A DNA stretch of 64,000 bases from Lacisediminihabitans profunda (GTDB lineage Bacteria > Actinomycetota > Actinomycetes > Actinomycetales > Microbacteriaceae), in the NCBI RefSeq assembly GCF_008040105.1, contig NZ_VRMG01000008.1, forward strand, positions 1-64,000, given 5' to 3'. Positions 45,453-54,371 of this stretch are shown piece by piece (within the stretch, counting starts at the first letter, position 1; every line of letters starts with the position of its first letter). The notes below the pieces were generated by a model. The model did not search any database. It was not told the DNA's origin and worked only from the letters and a program-made list of their open reading frames with translations. The translations under genes and the position numbers were made by a program.

Positions 45453-46685
45453 CTAGGCGGCGAGCAGCGGCCGGGCGCCATCCACCTCGGCGGGCGACTC
45501 GGCGGCTCGCCGCGCCTGACGCACGACGAGGCGATGACTGACCTCACCGACGACCAGGGCGAGAACCACCACGACGGCCGCGACGAGCGTGAGGTTGTGC
45601 GCCCCGGCCGTGGAGATCGCCAGTCCGCCGAGCGGGCCGGAGAGGGCGATGCCGAAGAAGGTCGCCGAGGAATTCCACGCAATCGCCCCGGGCGCGATCT
45701 CCACCACACGGTGCTGCACGGCGAGGAGCGCGGCCCAGGCCGAGAGTCCCCACACCGCGATGAGGATGCTCGCGCTCCAGAGCGAGCCGTCGGCGAGTGG
45801 CATGGCCAGGAAGTCGACGAGCAGCACCACGACGGCGACGTTCAGCACGACCCTGTTGCCCAATCGGTCGGCGAGCGAACCGGCGAGGAGGTTGCCGATG
45901 GTCGCGAAGAGCCCGTAGACGAACAACAGGAGGGCGAGCACGGTGCCGCTGCCGCCCGTCGCACGGTCCTGCACGCTGCCGAAGAAGGTGTATCCGCTGT
46001 ACTGCCCGGCCACGATGAGCAACGTCGTCAGGAGGGTGATCGCGATCCGGCCGTTTGCCAACGGGGCGAAACGTTCGCGGATCGTCTGGGCGGCGGGGAG
46101 CGGGATTCGGCGCAACAGGAGCCCTGTGCCGACAACCACCAACGCGCCGAGCGCCACGACGAACCACAGCGCCGTCTGCCAGCCGCCGAGCGCGCCGATC
46201 GCGGTTCCGATCGGCGCGCCGAGCGCCGTGGCCGCGGTGAATCCCGCCGTGACCAGCGAGATGGCGCGACCCTTGCGCCCGGGCGCGGCGATGGCGGCGG
46301 CGGATGCCGTGGCCGCGGGCACGAATGCCGCGGCGCCGATGCCGGTGATCACTCTCGCGACCATGGCCAGTTCGAAGGTGGGCAGCACCGCCGTGAGGAT
46401 GTTGCCGACGGTGACGAGGCCGAGGCCGGCGACCATGAGGGTCGTGCGCGAGACGCGGCCGGTGAGCATCGAGATGATCGGGGTGCCGATCGCGAAGACG
46501 AGGGCGTAGATGGTGATGAGCAGGCTGGCGCTCGTCTCGGGCACCCGAAGGCTCAGCGCGATTCCCGGCAGGAGGCCGGCGATCACGAACCCGCCGGTGC
46601 CGACCACGAACGTTCCCGCCGCGAGCAGGAGGAGCCTGCCGGTGGTTTTCTCTCGCGCGGAAGAGTACTGTTTGATGGAAGTCAT
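45453..46685 (-). CDS. MFS exporter (AraJ-like sugar/drug efflux type)
   Basis: 410 aa with twelve membrane segments. DHA1-family marks include the early GTGGFVIAGLLPGIALSL, GRVSRTTLMVAGLG (loop 2-3) and GIGAAAFVPAATASAAAIA. It resembles arabinose-efflux/chloramphenicol-resistance type exporters; the substrate is unknown. ATG at 46685 (MTSIKQYSS). It is divergent from the ArsR-type regulator, which likely represses it. Confidence 0.92.
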   Translation of the reverse strand: MTSIKQYSSAREKTTGRLLLLAAGTFVVGTGGFVIAGLLPGIALSLRVPETSASLLITIYALVFAIGTPIISMLTGRVSRTTLMVAGLGLVTVGNILTAVLPTFELAMVARVITGIGAAAFVPAATASAAAIAAPGRKGRAISLVTAGFTAATALGAPIGTAIGALGGWQTALWFVVALGALVVVGTGLLLRRIPLPAAQTIRERFAPLANGRIAITLLTTLLIVAGQYSGYTFFGSVQDRATGGSGTVLALLLFVYGLFATIGNLLAGSLADRLGNRVVLNVAVVVLLVDFLAMPLADGSLWSASILIAVWGLSAWAALLAVQHRVVEIAPGAIAWNSSATFFGIALSGPLGGLAISTAGAHNLTLVAAVVVVLALVVGEVSHRLVVRQARRAAESPAEVDGARPLLAA

Positions 46686-46704
46686 ACCGTTGAGTGTAGG
46701 CAAC

Positions 46705-46724
46705 AGTTTTATATGTGTCAAACT
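46705..46724. promoter_or_regulatory. Operator candidate in divergent promoter
   Basis: AGTTT-N10-AAACT in the AT-rich 57-base gap between the MFS and ArsR-type genes, containing TATATGTG. Size and position fit an ArsR-family site controlling both genes. Confidence 0.45.
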
Positions 46725-46742
46725 AATCCGGAGAGGAGCCCC

Positions 46743-47072
46743 GTGGAGAGCGAGGTTCTCGAACACCCGTCAGTCGAGGAGATCGACCTCGTGGAGGTGC
46801 TCAAGGCGCTGAGCGATCCGGCGCGCCTGCGGCTCCTGGCCGTGATGGGCGACGGCGACTATCATGCGTGCCGCGCGGAGGTCTACGACCTCGACCTGCA
46901 CAAGTCGACGCTGTCGCACCACTTCAAGGTGATGCGCGAGGCAGGAGTCACGATGACACGAGTGACGGGGCGCAACCGTGAGACGCGTCTGCGCAAAGAG
47001 GACCTCGACGCCCGGTTCCCCGGGCTCGTCGACTCCCTGATCTCGGGTGTGACGAAGGAACAAACGACCTGA
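46743..47072 (+). CDS. ArsR-family transcriptional regulator
   Basis: 109 aa. Winged HTH: LVEVLKALSDPARLRLLAVM, then DLDLHKSTLSHHFKVMREAGVTMTR. The metal-type ELCVC motif is absent; the Cys in DYHACRAEV is the only one, so a metal sensor role is doubtful and a small-molecule or redox signal is possible. GTG at 46743 is preferred because GAGAGGAG lies just upstream; ATG at 46713 is an alternative. Divergent with the MFS exporter. Confidence 0.92.
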   Translation: MESEVLEHPSVEEIDLVEVLKALSDPARLRLLAVMGDGDYHACRAEVYDLDLHKSTLSHHFKVMREAGVTMTRVTGRNRETRLRKEDLDARFPGLVDSLISGVTKEQTT

Positions 47073-47078
47073 GCCGGG

Positions 47079-48482
47079 CTACCTCGGCGAGGTGGAGGCC
47101 GGGCCTCCCACCCGGAAACTCGCCCCCTTGTGCTCCGTCGGCAGGTGGTCGCCGCGACCGTGCAGCTTGTTGCGCAGGGTCCCCTCGGCGTAGGCGTCAG
47201 GATAGACACCCCTCGCCCGCAGCACGGGGATCACGAACTCGACAACATCCTCGAAGGTGCCCGGCGTGATCGCGTAGGCCAGGTTGAAGCCGTCGACATC
47301 CGTCTCGTTGACCCACTCTTCGAGCTGGTCGGCGATCTCCTCGCCCGAGCCGACGATGAACGGGCCGAGGCCGCCGATGGCCCCGAGTCGCGCGATGTCG
47401 CGCACCTTCCACTCGCTGCCGTCCTCGTTCGCCTTCTGAAAGTTGGCCACGGTCGACTGGATGGCGTTGCTCTTGACGTTTCCGATCGGCTCGTCGAGGT
47501 CGTACTGCGAGAGGTCGATGCCCATCCAGCCCGACATGAACACCAGGGCGCCCTCCTCGCTCGCGTAGGTGAGGTAGTCGGCGTGCTTGGCCTTCGCCTT
47601 CTCGGTTGTCTCGTCGGTGATGATCGTGAGGAGCGTGTAGATCTTCGCGGAGTAACGGTCGCGACCGGCGGCCTCGAGGGCATCCCGGATCTTCTTCACC
47701 GTCTCCTTGAGCCCCGCCTTCGTCGAGGCGGCGACGAAGATCGCCTCCGCGTTGCCCGCCGCGAACGCGATGCCGCGCGGGCTCGCGCCGGCCTGGTAGA
47801 TGACGGGCGTGCGCTGGGTCGACGGCTCGGAGAGGTGGATGCCCGGAACCGTGAAGTTCTTGCCCTTGTGGCCGATCTCGTGCACCTTGCTCGGGTCAGT
47901 GAACACCCCGGTCTCGCGGTTGCGGATGACGGCGTCGTCCTCCCAGGACCCCTCCCAGAGCTTGTAGAGCACCTCGAGGTACTCGTCGGCGACGTCGTAG
48001 CGGTCGTCGTGCTCGAGCTGGTCCTCGTGGCCCATGTTGCGCGCCGCCGACGGAAGGTAGCCGGTGACGACGTTCCAGCCGACGCGCCCGTTGGTGAGGT
48101 GGTCGAGGGTGGACATGCGCCGGGCGAACGGGTACGGGTGCTCGTACGCGGTTCCCGCCGTGATGCCGAAGCCGAGGTGGTCGGTGACGAGCGCCATCGC
48201 CGAGACGAGGAGCACCGGATCGTTGACGGGCACCTGGGCACCGTGACGGATCGCGGCTTCGTTGGATCCGCCGTAGACGTCATAGGTGCCGAGAACGTCG
48301 GCGATGAAGATCCCGTCGAAGGTGCCCTGCTCGAGAAGCTTGGCGAGCTCCGTCCAGTAGGTGAGGTCCTTGTAGCGCCAGGACTGGTCATCGGGGTGGC
48401 GCCACATTCCTGAGGACTGGTGCGCGACGCAGTTCATGTCGAAGGCATTGAATCGAATCTGGCGCTGCGGGTTCTGGGGCAT
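47079..48482 (-). CDS. Flavin-dependent monooxygenase (NtaA/SnaA/DszA family, LLM class)
   Basis: 467 aa. Family marks: FNAFDMNCVAHQSSGMWRHP near the N-terminus, GIFIADVLGTYDVYGG, RMSTLDHLTNGRVGWNVVTG and IYQAGASPRGIAFAA. These FMNH2-using enzymes cleave chelators, alkylsulfonates or thiophene sulfones and need a separate flavin reductase, which is not adjacent. Substrate unknown. The ATG at 48482 is divergent from the Ddn-like gene by 95 bases. Confidence 0.93.
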   Translation of the reverse strand: MPQNPQRQIRFNAFDMNCVAHQSSGMWRHPDDQSWRYKDLTYWTELAKLLEQGTFDGIFIADVLGTYDVYGGSNEAAIRHGAQVPVNDPVLLVSAMALVTDHLGFGITAGTAYEHPYPFARRMSTLDHLTNGRVGWNVVTGYLPSAARNMGHEDQLEHDDRYDVADEYLEVLYKLWEGSWEDDAVIRNRETGVFTDPSKVHEIGHKGKNFTVPGIHLSEPSTQRTPVIYQAGASPRGIAFAAGNAEAIFVAASTKAGLKETVKKIRDALEAAGRDRYSAKIYTLLTIITDETTEKAKAKHADYLTYASEEGALVFMSGWMGIDLSQYDLDEPIGNVKSNAIQSTVANFQKANEDGSEWKVRDIARLGAIGGLGPFIVGSGEEIADQLEEWVNETDVDGFNLAYAITPGTFEDVVEFVIPVLRARGVYPDAYAEGTLRNKLHGRGDHLPTEHKGASFRVGGPASTSPR

Positions 48483-48577
48483 GAGACCATCGTGAGGGGC
48501 GCGCGGCCGAAAGCGCAGCGCGGCCGAAATATGGAGTAACAGTAGCGGCGCGCGGAACGCCGAGGGAAGGGATCGAC

Positions 48578-49027
48578 ATGCCTCTGGCCGGAGAATACCA
48601 GCGGGGAACCGCGGACTGGGCCTCGCGCCAGGTCGACCTCTACGAAAGCTCGGGGGGCACCGAGGGCACGACGCTTCGCGGCATGCCTGTCGTCGTGCTC
48701 ACGACCGTCGGCGCGAAGAGCGGCAAACTGCGCAAGACGCCGCTCATGCGCGTGGAGCACGACGGGGACTACGCGGTCGTCGCCTCCCTCGGGGGCGCCC
48801 CCAAGCATCCGGTCTGGTACTTCAACCTGCTGGCCAACCCGCTGGTGGAACTGCAGGACGGGCCAGTCAAGCGCGACTTCGTCGCCCGCGAGCTGTCCGG
48901 CGACGAGCGGTCGACCTGGTGGGAGCGCGCGGTCGCGGCCTACCCGGAGTACGCGTCATACCAGGAACACACGTCCCGGGTCATCCCGGTCTTCGTGCTG
49001 ACACCGGTCGCGGAGGACCCGGCCTGA
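48578..49027 (+). CDS. Ddn-like F420-dependent nitroreductase family protein
   Basis: 149 aa. The split-beta-barrel FDOR pattern is [58 protein letters not shown], with the SGKxRxTPL and PxWYxNLxANP blocks of the Ddn group. In mycobacteria such proteins use deazaflavin F420 to reduce quinones or nitro compounds. The start is ATG at 48578. It converges on the SRPBCC gene by 10 bases. Confidence 0.93.
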   Translation: MPLAGEYQRGTADWASRQVDLYESSGGTEGTTLRGMPVVVLTTVGAKSGKLRKTPLMRVEHDGDYAVVASLGGAPKHPVWYFNLLANPLVELQDGPVKRDFVARELSGDERSTWWERAVAAYPEYASYQEHTSRVIPVFVLTPVAEDPA

Positions 49028-49037
49028 CCGGCTCCGG

Positions 49038-49520
49038 TCAGCGCGCGGAGACGGACTGGAGCAGTTCGTCCATGCGCTCGAATCCCTCGGTGACTCCGCT
49101 CTCCATGCCCCCGGCCGCCATGGCGTCCCGATCCTCGACCGACTGGTAGACCGCGTGGATCCGGACCCTGCTGCGTGAGCCCAGGTCGTCGAAGTCGATG
49201 GATTCGAGGCTCACATGGCCCGGAGCGCCGTCGAACTCGAAGGTCCACAGGATGTGCTCCCCCGGCGTGACGGCATGGAAGACGCCGTGGAATTGGTATT
49301 CCGTGCCATCGGCGTCGCGGTTGAAAAAGCCCCAGGAGCCCCCGGGGCGAACATCCCAGGACGTGAGATCCATGCTGAGCCGGCGCGGACCCATCCACTG
49401 GGTGACGAGTGCCGCGTCGGTGTAGGCGCGGTAGACCTTCTCGCGGGGGGCATCGAACTCACGCACGATGTCGAGGAACGGCGTGCCGGGCTGCGCGGTG
49501 ATGGTGGTGGGATTGGTCAT
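49038..49520 (-). CDS. SRPBCC (AHSA1-like) family protein
   Basis: 160 aa START-like fold: REFDAPREKVYRAYTDAALVTQWMGPR, then VRPGGSWGFFNRDADGTEYQFHGVFHAV and GVTEGFERMDELL. Such proteins usually sit behind an ArsR regulator and are of unknown ligand, possibly hydrophobic. Start overlaps the ArsR stop (ATGA at 49517-49520), so the pair is coupled. Confidence 0.93.
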   Translation of the reverse strand: MTNPTTITAQPGTPFLDIVREFDAPREKVYRAYTDAALVTQWMGPRRLSMDLTSWDVRPGGSWGFFNRDADGTEYQFHGVFHAVTPGEHILWTFEFDGAPGHVSLESIDFDDLGSRSRVRIHAVYQSVEDRDAMAAGGMESGVTEGFERMDELLQSVSAR

Positions 49521-49855
49521 GATTCCTTCTCCTTCATGGTGTTGAGAACGGTGTCGAGACGGCGGTATTGCCGCTCGGCGATGAGTCGATAGGTGTCAAT
49601 CCAGGCGGTGAGCGACTCGAGGGCCGCCGGGGCGAGGTGGCACGGCCGACGCTGGCCGTCCCGGGTGCGGGTGATGAGGCCCGCGGCCTCCAGCACCTGG
49701 ATGTGCCTCGACACGGCCTGCTTGCTGATGACGAACGGCTCGGCGAGCTCATTCACGGTCGCCTCGCCGCGCGACAGGCGCGCGATGAGACTGCGGCGCA
49801 CCGGGTCGGCGAGGGCCAGGAACGCCCGATCGAGCCGGTCCTCACTCTCGTTCAC
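49517..49855 (-). CDS. ArsR-family regulator coupled to SRPBCC protein
   Basis: 112 aa. HTH: AFLALADPVRRSLIARLSRGEATVNELAEPFVISKQAVSRHIQVLEAAGLI. It belongs to the group that autoregulates an ArsR-AHSA1 operon. The GTG at 49855 or TTG at 49864 (ITVNESE) may start it; neither has a strong ribosome site. No metal cysteines. An inverted repeat overlaps the promoter. Confidence 0.9.
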   Translation of the reverse strand: MNESEDRLDRAFLALADPVRRSLIARLSRGEATVNELAEPFVISKQAVSRHIQVLEAAGLITRTRDGQRRPCHLAPAALESLTAWIDTYRLIAERQYRRLDTVLNTMKEKES

Positions 49856-49856
49856 C

Positions 49857-49896
49857 GTAATCAACCTATCTGTTTATCAACTATTTGATTGATTAC
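49857..49896. promoter_or_regulatory. Nested palindromic operator upstream of ArsR gene
   Basis: Outer arms GTAATCAA (49857-49864) and TTGATTAC (49889-49896); inner palindrome ATCAA-CTAT-TTGAT (49876-49889). An AT-rich island in GC-rich DNA directly before the ArsR-SRPBCC operon, well placed for self-repression. The TTG start candidate lies within it. Confidence 0.6.
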
Positions 49897-50066
49897 AGCA
49901 ATGTACAACGCGTCCGGCCCGACTTCAAGAGGGGGAAGTCGGGAAAGAAATCGAATGTCGGTGGAATAAAGCAGGCTGTCCGAGCGCTCGGGTTAGCAGC
50001 GCCATCGCTCGCCCCACACACTTTCTCACTTCGTGACAGCCAGACTTCTTCCGACGGGACTCCCTG

Positions 50067-51539
50067 ATGACCGAAACCTCCGTCTCCCTCACCGCATCAG
50101 AGACGCCGCGGGGGGCCCAGTCGCTCGACGCGCGCAACCGACTCGTGATCACCCTGCTGCTGATCTCGACCTTCGTGGTGATCCTGAACGAGACCATCAT
50201 GGGCGTGGCCCTGCCGAGTCTCATGCGGGACCTCGGCATCCCGGCGAGCTCGGCCCAGTGGCTCACCGCGGCCTTCATGCTCACCATGGCCGTCGTGATC
50301 CCGATCACCGGCTTCCTGCTGCAGCGGTTCAACACGCGGCCCCTCTTCATCACGGCGATGAGCCTGTTCAGCGCCGGAACCCTCATCGCCGCCGTCTCCC
50401 CCGGCTTCGAGGTGCTGCTGCTTGCCCGCGTCGTGCAGGCCACCGGCACGGCGATCATGTTCCCGCTGCTCATCACGACCGTCATCACCCTGGTGCCGCC
50501 GGCAACCCGTGGGCGCATGATGGGCAACATCTCCATCGTGATCTCGGTCGCGCCGGCCATCGGTCCCACCATCTCCGGGCTCATCCTCACCGTGCTCGAC
50601 TGGCGCTGGATGTTCATCATCGTGCTGCCGATCGCGATCGTCTCCCTCATCGTCGGCGGCACCCTCATGAAGAATGTGACCGTGCCGCGCAAGACGCGAG
50701 TCGACTCCCTCTCGGTCGTGCTCTCCGCCGTCGGCTTCGGCGGACTCGTCTACGGACTCAGCACGATCAGCACCGCGACGAGCCCCCTGCAATCCTGGCT
50801 GCCGCTCGGCCTCGGGGTCGTCTCTCTCGCCGTTTTCGTGCTGCGCCAGCTTCGACTCCAGCGCGACGACCGGGCGCTGCTCGACCTGCGCACCTTCACC
50901 TCGGGCACCTTCACGTTCTCGATCGTGATGTTCTCGATCAGCATGATGGCGCTGTTCGGCACCCTGATCCTGCTGCCCATCTACATGCAGACGGTGCTCG
51001 GAATCGACACCCTGACCGCCGGCCTCCTGCTCCTGCCCGGCGGCCTGATCATGGGCCTTCTCGCCCCGTGGGTCGGTCGCATCTACGACCGCATCGGCCC
51101 GACGGCCCTGCTCGTCACCGGCTCGGTCATCGTCAGCGCCGTGCTCTGGTCGATGACGTTGCTCGACTCCAACTCCTCGATCTGGATGGTGCTCGCGGCG
51201 CACGTCACCCTGAGCATCGGTCTCGCCCTGCTCTTCACCCCGCTGTTCACCGCGAGTCTCGCGGCGGTGCGACCGCAGCTCTACTCGCACGGCAGCGCGA
51301 TCGTGGGCACGGTGCAGCAGCTCGCCGGCGCGGCCGGCACCGCCCTGTTCGTCTCGGTGATGTCATCCGGGGCCCTGCGACGCCTCGCCGAGGGCTCGAC
51401 CCAGACTCAGGCGACGGCCTCCGGAGTGCACACCGCGCTGCTCTACGGGGCGGCGATCTCGGTGTTCGCGATCCCCGCGGCGTTCTTCATCCGCAAGACC
51501 GCGCTGCCCGAGGGCGTGGAGATTCCGGCCGGTCACTGA
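50067..51539 (+). CDS. DHA2-type MFS multidrug exporter (EmrB/QacA family)
   Basis: 490 aa with about fourteen membrane segments. DHA2 motif C-like VILNETIMGVALPSLMRDLGIPASSAQW at the start, RVVQATGTAIMFPLLITTV and GNISIVISVAPAIGPTISGLIL. It should export cationic or amphipathic drugs with protons. The ATG at 50067 is preceded by a weak GACTCCCTG stretch. No regulator is adjacent on its own side, though the ArsR operon lies 211 bases upstream. Confidence 0.93.
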   Translation: MTETSVSLTASETPRGAQSLDARNRLVITLLLISTFVVILNETIMGVALPSLMRDLGIPASSAQWLTAAFMLTMAVVIPITGFLLQRFNTRPLFITAMSLFSAGTLIAAVSPGFEVLLLARVVQATGTAIMFPLLITTVITLVPPATRGRMMGNISIVISVAPAIGPTISGLILTVLDWRWMFIIVLPIAIVSLIVGGTLMKNVTVPRKTRVDSLSVVLSAVGFGGLVYGLSTISTATSPLQSWLPLGLGVVSLAVFVLRQLRLQRDDRALLDLRTFTSGTFTFSIVMFSISMMALFGTLILLPIYMQTVLGIDTLTAGLLLLPGGLIMGLLAPWVGRIYDRIGPTALLVTGSVIVSAVLWSMTLLDSNSSIWMVLAAHVTLSIGLALLFTPLFTASLAAVRPQLYSHGSAIVGTVQQLAGAAGTALFVSVMSSGALRRLAEGSTQTQATASGVHTALLYGAAISVFAIPAAFFIRKTALPEGVEIPAGH

Positions 51540-51676
51540 CCCCTCCCGGCGCGAAGGGCATTCCGCACCGGCAGGGCCAGTTGAGCCGGCCGCGGTCGCC
51601 TACGAATTCATGGTGAAGGGCGGATTCGTCACCGCGACAGGCTGATTGCACCGTCTCGTTTCGTAAGCTGGACAGC

Positions 51677-52666
51677 ATGCGATTCGGACTCTTCATTCCC
51701 CAGGGCTGGCGTCACGACCTCGTCGGCATCGATCCGGCCGAGCAGTGGGGCGCGATGCATGCCCTGGCCCAGCACGCAGATGCCGGGGAGTGGGAGTCGA
51801 TTTGGGTCTACGACCACTTCCACACCGTGCCGGTTCCCTCCGAGCAGGCGACCCACGAGGCGTGGACGCTCATGTCGGCCTTCGCGGCCACCACCACCCG
51901 GGTGCGGCTCGGCCAGATGTGCACCTGCATGAGCTATCGCAACCCGGCCTACCTCGCCAAGGTCGCCGCCACCGTGGACATCATCTCGCGTGGACGCACC
52001 GAGATGGGGATCGGCGGGGGCTGGTACGAGCACGAGTGGCGCGCGTACGGCTTCGACTTTCCCAGCGTCGGCACGCGGCTCGGACGCCTCCGCGAGGGGG
52101 TCGACATCATGCGCCAGGCCTGGACCACCGGCTCCGCGACCCTCGACGGCACGCACTACCAGGTGGCCGGCGCCATCGTTCGCCCCCTCCCGCTGCAACG
52201 CGGCGGCATCCCGATCTGGGTTGCTGGAGGCGGCGAGAAGGTGACCCTGCGCATCGCGGCCGAGTACGCGCAGTACACGAACTTCGACGGAAGCCCCGAG
52301 GGCTTCGAGCACAAGAGCGCGATCCTCCGCGGCCACTGCGCGGATGCCGGAACCGACTTCGGAGCAATCACCAGGTCGGCCAACTACAACGTGATCGTCG
52401 GGCGCGACGAGGCCGAGGTGGCCGAACGCATCGCCGCGGTGCGGGCACGGGTGCTGCCCTACCTGGGTGAGGAGAAGACCGAGGCGTTCGTGGGCGAGTA
52501 CACGGGCGGCGCCCTCGCGGTCGGAACGCCCGAGCAGGTGACCGAGCGCCTCGCCGACATGACGAAGCGCGGTCTCGACTACGGCATCTTTTACTTTCCG
52601 GAGGCGGCATACGACCGGTCCGGCCTCGAGTTGTTCGAGCGCGAGGTCATCCCGGCGCTGTCCTGA
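51677..52666 (+). CDS. LLM-class F420-dependent oxidoreductase
   Basis: 329 aa (beta/alpha)8 flavin/F420 enzyme of the luciferase-like family: MRFGLFIPQGWRHDL, SIWVYDHFHTVP, RLGQMCTCMSYRNPAYLAKVAATVDIISRGRTEMGIGGGW and PIWVAGGGEKVTLRIAAEYA. Close in pattern to the TIGR03560 group of actinobacterial F420 enzymes. Substrate unknown. Followed by a serine hydrolase on the same strand 44 bases later. Confidence 0.92.
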   Translation: MRFGLFIPQGWRHDLVGIDPAEQWGAMHALAQHADAGEWESIWVYDHFHTVPVPSEQATHEAWTLMSAFAATTTRVRLGQMCTCMSYRNPAYLAKVAATVDIISRGRTEMGIGGGWYEHEWRAYGFDFPSVGTRLGRLREGVDIMRQAWTTGSATLDGTHYQVAGAIVRPLPLQRGGIPIWVAGGGEKVTLRIAAEYAQYTNFDGSPEGFEHKSAILRGHCADAGTDFGAITRSANYNVIVGRDEAEVAERIAAVRARVLPYLGEEKTEAFVGEYTGGALAVGTPEQVTERLADMTKRGLDYGIFYFPEAAYDRSGLELFEREVIPALS

Positions 52667-52710
52667 TATCTCGATAGACCTGCGCGTCAACTACCTCTGG
52701 AGCCACCAGC

Positions 52711-54171
52711 ATGCCCGCACTCCCCCGCAGCACCCCCGAGGCGCAGGGCATCGCGTCGACCGCCGTCGCCGACTTCGTCGCGGCCCTCCAATCGACCGCC
52801 CACGACATCCACAGCCTCATGCTGGTGCGACACGGGAGCGTGGTCGCGGAGGGCTGGTGGCGGCCATACGGTGCGGATCAGCCCCATTCCCTCTTCTCGA
52901 TCAGCAAGAGCTTCACCTCCGCCGCGGTGGGGCTCGCGGTGGCGGAGGGGCTCCTCGAGCTCGACGATTCCGTCGTGGCCCTCCTGCCGGATGACGCCCC
53001 CGCCCTGGTCGGCGACAACCTCGCCGCCATGACGGTGCGCCATCTCCTGACCATGTCGACGGGCCACGCCGCGGACACCTTGGCGGCGATCGACCGAGGC
53101 GACGACGACAACTGGGCGCGCGCGATCCTTGCCGAGCCGGTGGAGAACACGCCGGGAACCGTCTTCGTCTACAACAGCGGCGCGACCTACCTGCTCTCCG
53201 CCATCCTGCAGAGGCTCACCGGGGAACGCCTGCTCGACTACCTCACCCCGCGCCTGTTCGCGCCGCTCGGCATCACGGGCGCCACCTGGGAGACCTGCCC
53301 GCGCGGCATCGACGTCGGTGGCTGGGGCCTCGCCCTCACCACCGAGGACGTGGCCACCTTCGGCCAGCTCTACCTGCAGCGAGGCGAGTGGAACGGCGCG
53401 CAGCTCGTGCCGACCGACTGGGTGACCGCCGCGACCTCCGCCCAGGTATCGAACGGCGATCCGACAGTGCCGGATGACTGGACCCAGGGCTACGGCTACC
53501 AGTTCTGGCGCAGCCAGCACGGCGCATACCGTGCGGACGGCGCCTTCGGCCAGCTCTGTTTCGTGCTGCAGGATCAGGATGCCGTGCTGATGCTCACGAG
53601 CGGCCTGACCGAGGCTCTACCGGCGCTGACCGCGCTCTGGGAGCACCTGCTCCCGTCCTTCGGAACCGACCAGCTCCCCGAGGACGAGAACGCGCACCGC
53701 GCGCTCCTCGCGACCCTCGAACAGCTGGAACTGCCGCATCCCGGCGGCGGCACCGAGTCGGTGGCGGCCGTCGCCGATCGGGTCGCCGGAGTGCGATTCG
53801 TGCTCCCGGCCAACGACGCGGGTTTCCGATCGATAGCCGTCGACCCCTCCGCGGACCCGGCCGAGCTGAGGATCACCACCGCCGACGGCGAGACCGCGAT
53901 CCGCTGCGGACGCGGCGAGTGGGTGGGGGGCGTATCCCCGTTCTTCGGCAGCGGCATCATTCCCGCCGACAGCAACCCGGCCGTTCCGGTCGCCGCGTCG
54001 GCCGCCTGGATCGACGAGACCACCTGGCGCGCGCGGGTGCAGTACAGCGGCACTCCCTTCGCCCTCGAGTTCACCCTGCGCTTCGGGGACGGCGACGTGG
54101 CGCTGCACGTCAGCCAGAGCGTCTCGTTCGGATCGACCGAACTCGCCGACGTCACCGGCCGGGCGGCTTAG
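52711..54171 (+). CDS. Serine hydrolase of the beta-lactamase (class C-like) family
   Basis: 486 aa. Catalytic SxxK in SLFSISKSFTSAAVG and the Tyr-x-Asn motif in FVYNSGATYLLS; the third motif is not clear. The last 130 residues form a beta-rich domain. No signal peptide, so it is more likely an esterase or peptidase acting inside the cell than a resistance lactamase. The same strand and spacing link it loosely to the F420 enzyme upstream. Confidence 0.88.
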   Translation: MPALPRSTPEAQGIASTAVADFVAALQSTAHDIHSLMLVRHGSVVAEGWWRPYGADQPHSLFSISKSFTSAAVGLAVAEGLLELDDSVVALLPDDAPALVGDNLAAMTVRHLLTMSTGHAADTLAAIDRGDDDNWARAILAEPVENTPGTVFVYNSGATYLLSAILQRLTGERLLDYLTPRLFAPLGITGATWETCPRGIDVGGWGLALTTEDVATFGQLYLQRGEWNGAQLVPTDWVTAATSAQVSNGDPTVPDDWTQGYGYQFWRSQHGAYRADGAFGQLCFVLQDQDAVLMLTSGLTEALPALTALWEHLLPSFGTDQLPEDENAHRALLATLEQLELPHPGGGTESVAAVADRVAGVRFVLPANDAGFRSIAVDPSADPAELRITTADGETAIRCGRGEWVGGVSPFFGSGIIPADSNPAVPVAASAAWIDETTWRARVQYSGTPFALEFTLRFGDGDVALHVSQSVSFGSTELADVTGRAA

Positions 54172-54371
54172 AACCCGAAGTCGCCTCCGCCGAACGCTGG
54201 TGCCGCCGGCGCCGTCCTTCTCGCCCCGTCAACGTCGGTAGTCATGAACCGTCACGGCCCGTCACACGTGGTCACGCTGGCCGGCGCGCGCGGCATCACG
54301 GCTACGTTCGGCACGGTTACGGTCGGTCACGGCCCCGGCCGGTCCATCCATCGCACGCAAGGAGAACCCCC

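Noticed and set aside
45066-46742. Long plus-strand frame leading into the ArsR regulator
   Set aside because: It translates antisense of the MFS gene and the repeat array; the regulator starts at the GTG at 46743.
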